Below are positions 5,978 to 6,982 of a stretch of 6,982 nt of DNA, in pieces. The notes beneath the pieces were generated by a model. The model was not told where the DNA came from. It saw only the letters and a program-made list of their open reading frames with translations, and made no database searches. How positions within the stretch are numbered: position 1 is the first letter of the stretch; each line of letters starts with the position of its first letter. The translations under genes and the position numbers were made by a program. Source of the DNA: Alloprevotella sp. (GTDB taxonomy: Bacteria > Bacteroidota > Bacteroidia > Bacteroidales > Bacteroidaceae); contig JAFUXE010000069.1 in assembly GCA_017477205.1 (NCBI GenBank), forward strand, positions 1 to 6,982, given 5' to 3'.

Positions 5978-6982
5978 TTACTTGTCCCATCCTGCGGCCT
6001 TCATGATGCGCAGGGGGATCTCGGTGTTGTCGAAACGGCCCGTGAACTGCTCGGCACCGGCACCGACGGCATAGACGCCGACGTAGCCGTTCGAGTGGCC
6101 TCCGCTCTGCCATCCGATGCCGCTGGCTCGGTCGCAGGTGTGGGCGGCTGCGTAGGTGAAGTCGCTTATCTCGCCCGTGAGCTTGCTGTCGCCGCTGACG
6201 AGGGCGGCTGCGAGCTTGTCGTAGGCGGCACGGAGCTCCTCGACGTCGGCGGCCTTGGGCTCGATGGTGCCCCAGATGCCGAAGTTCTCACGCAGGAGGT
6301 TGCGGGCGTACTCCCACGTGAACTCGCTGGGGTTGATGCGTGCGAGGAGGCGCTTCATGTTGCGGCTGAAGCGTCCCAGGCTGATGGTCTGCCCGCGCAG
6401 CTGGTCGAGGTGGAGCTGATAGCTGCCGCGGCCGAGGGAGAGGCCGCCGGTCTCGTGGTCGGCGGTGATGACGATGAGCGTCTCCTTGGGGTGCTTCTGG
6501 TAGAAGTCGTAGGCGATGCGTACGCAGCTGTCCATGTCGATGAGCTCGTGGATGTAGCTGGCGCCGTCGTTGGCGTGGCAGGCCTTGTCGATCATGCCGC
6601 CCTCGATCATGACGAAGAAGCCTTTCTTCTGCTTCTGTTTCTTGGAGAGGAAGTCTATGGCTGCACGCGTGATCTGCTGGAGGGAGAGGTTTTCGGGGCG
6701 CTGCTCTATTTTGTAGGGGATGTTCTGCACGTGCTCCTCGCTGTCGGCCTTGGGCTGGAAGAGCACCATCTTGTCCGCCGCGGCGCACTTGGCGAGGTAT
6801 TCGTCGTAGCCGCGCACGATGGTGTAGCCTGCGGCCTCGGTCTGCTGGTAGAGGTCGGGGGTGCCTTCGGGCTCGTCCTTGCCGACGGGCGTCATGAAGT
6901 CAGACCCTGCAAAGAAGTCGAAGCCCGAGGGGCCGAGCTGCTTGCCGATTTCGTAGTACATGTTGCGGTTCTCGGCATGGGC
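5978..6982 (-). CDS. Alkaline phosphatase, PhoA family (5' end outside window)
   Basis: The frame is open to the right edge, and 334 C-terminal residues are visible before the TAA at 5980..5978. An internal ATG at 6961 is not the true start, because coding continues upstream (AHAENRN). PhoA-family metal-site motifs are intact: VMIEGGMIDKACHANDG (125-140 of the visible part), where E127 matches the E. coli Mg ligand Glu322 and D132 and H136 match Asp327 and His331. TADHETGG carries D175 and H176 (Asp369, His370), and GGHSNGY carries H296 (His412). The missing part should hold the nucleophilic Ser and the first Asp ligand. It hydrolyses phosphate monoesters and is normally exported to the periplasm. 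It converges on the regulator gene and has its own hairpin terminator, so it is probably independent of the module to the left. Whether phosphate controls it cannot be judged, as its promoter is not visible. Confidence 0.93.
   Translation of the reverse strand, partial: AHAENRNMYYEIGKQLGPSGFDFFAGSDFMTPVGKDEPEGTPDLYQQTEAAGYTIVRGYDEYLAKCAAADKMVLFQPKADSEEHVQNIPYKIEQRPENLSLQQITRAAIDFLSKKQKQKKGFFVMIEGGMIDKACHANDGASYIHELIDMDSCVRIAYDFYQKHPKETLIVITADHETGGLSLGRGSYQLHLDQLRGQTISLGRFSRNMKRLLARINPSEFTWEYARNLLRENFGIWGTIEPKAADVEELRAAYDKLAAALVSGDSKLTGEISDFTYAAAHTCDRASGIGWQSGGHSNGYVGVYAVGAGAEQFTGRFDNTEIPLRIMKAAGWDK

Noticed and set aside
5736..6113. A minus-strand open frame of 125 codons spanning the phosphatase terminator and gene end
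   Set aside because: It overlaps the end of the phosphatase gene in another frame and runs through the terminator hairpin and the 21-bp repeats. Its only regularity comes from those repeats.

Overview
The window looks like chromosomal DNA from a fairly GC-rich member of the Bacteroidales (Bacteroides/Prevotella type). The evidence is a six-bladed beta-propeller lipoprotein, an MG2/plug-type cell-surface protein and a TPR-membrane-HTH regulator, all of which are typical of that order. Two promoters fit the Bacteroidetes TAnnTTTG -7 box, and start codons lack a Shine-Dalgarno sequence. I cannot name the species.

Layout, left to right. (1) 1..2351, minus strand: a large exported protein with an N-terminal MG2-like domain, a carboxypeptidase-regulatory-like domain and a plug-like start. 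It is open from its start codon to the left edge, so its C-terminus lies outside the window. (2) 2409..3668, minus strand: a lipoprotein with a 6-bladed beta-propeller, 57 bp upstream of gene 1 and in the same apparent operon. (3) 3669..3984: a 316-bp divergent regulatory region with one promoter facing each way and two 18-bp perfect inverted copies of a GTGGAAA direct-repeat site. The copies sit 31 and 32 bp upstream of the two -7 boxes. (4) 3985..5667, plus strand: a 560-aa protein with N-terminal signal, TPR-like helices, one membrane helix, coiled coil and C-terminal helix-turn-helix. (5) 5668..5977: a gap between convergent genes with six copies of an 8-bp unit that begin at the stop codon of gene 4, three copies of a 21-bp unit, and a strong hairpin terminator serving the last gene. 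(6) 5978..6982, minus strand: the C-terminal 334 residues of a PhoA-family alkaline phosphatase that runs off the right edge.

How the parts may work together (inference): the TPR-membrane-HTH protein has the layout of a one-component membrane-bound regulator, with a periplasmic sensor and a cytoplasmic DNA-binding end. It is divergent from the lipoprotein/MG2 operon, and a near-mirror-symmetric operator pair lies between them. The simplest model is a self-contained envelope module in which the regulator, or another factor using the same site, co-controls itself and two cell-surface proteins. The alkaline phosphatase has its own terminator and is probably an unrelated neighbour. No tRNA, rRNA, CRISPR array, insertion sequence or phage gene was seen.
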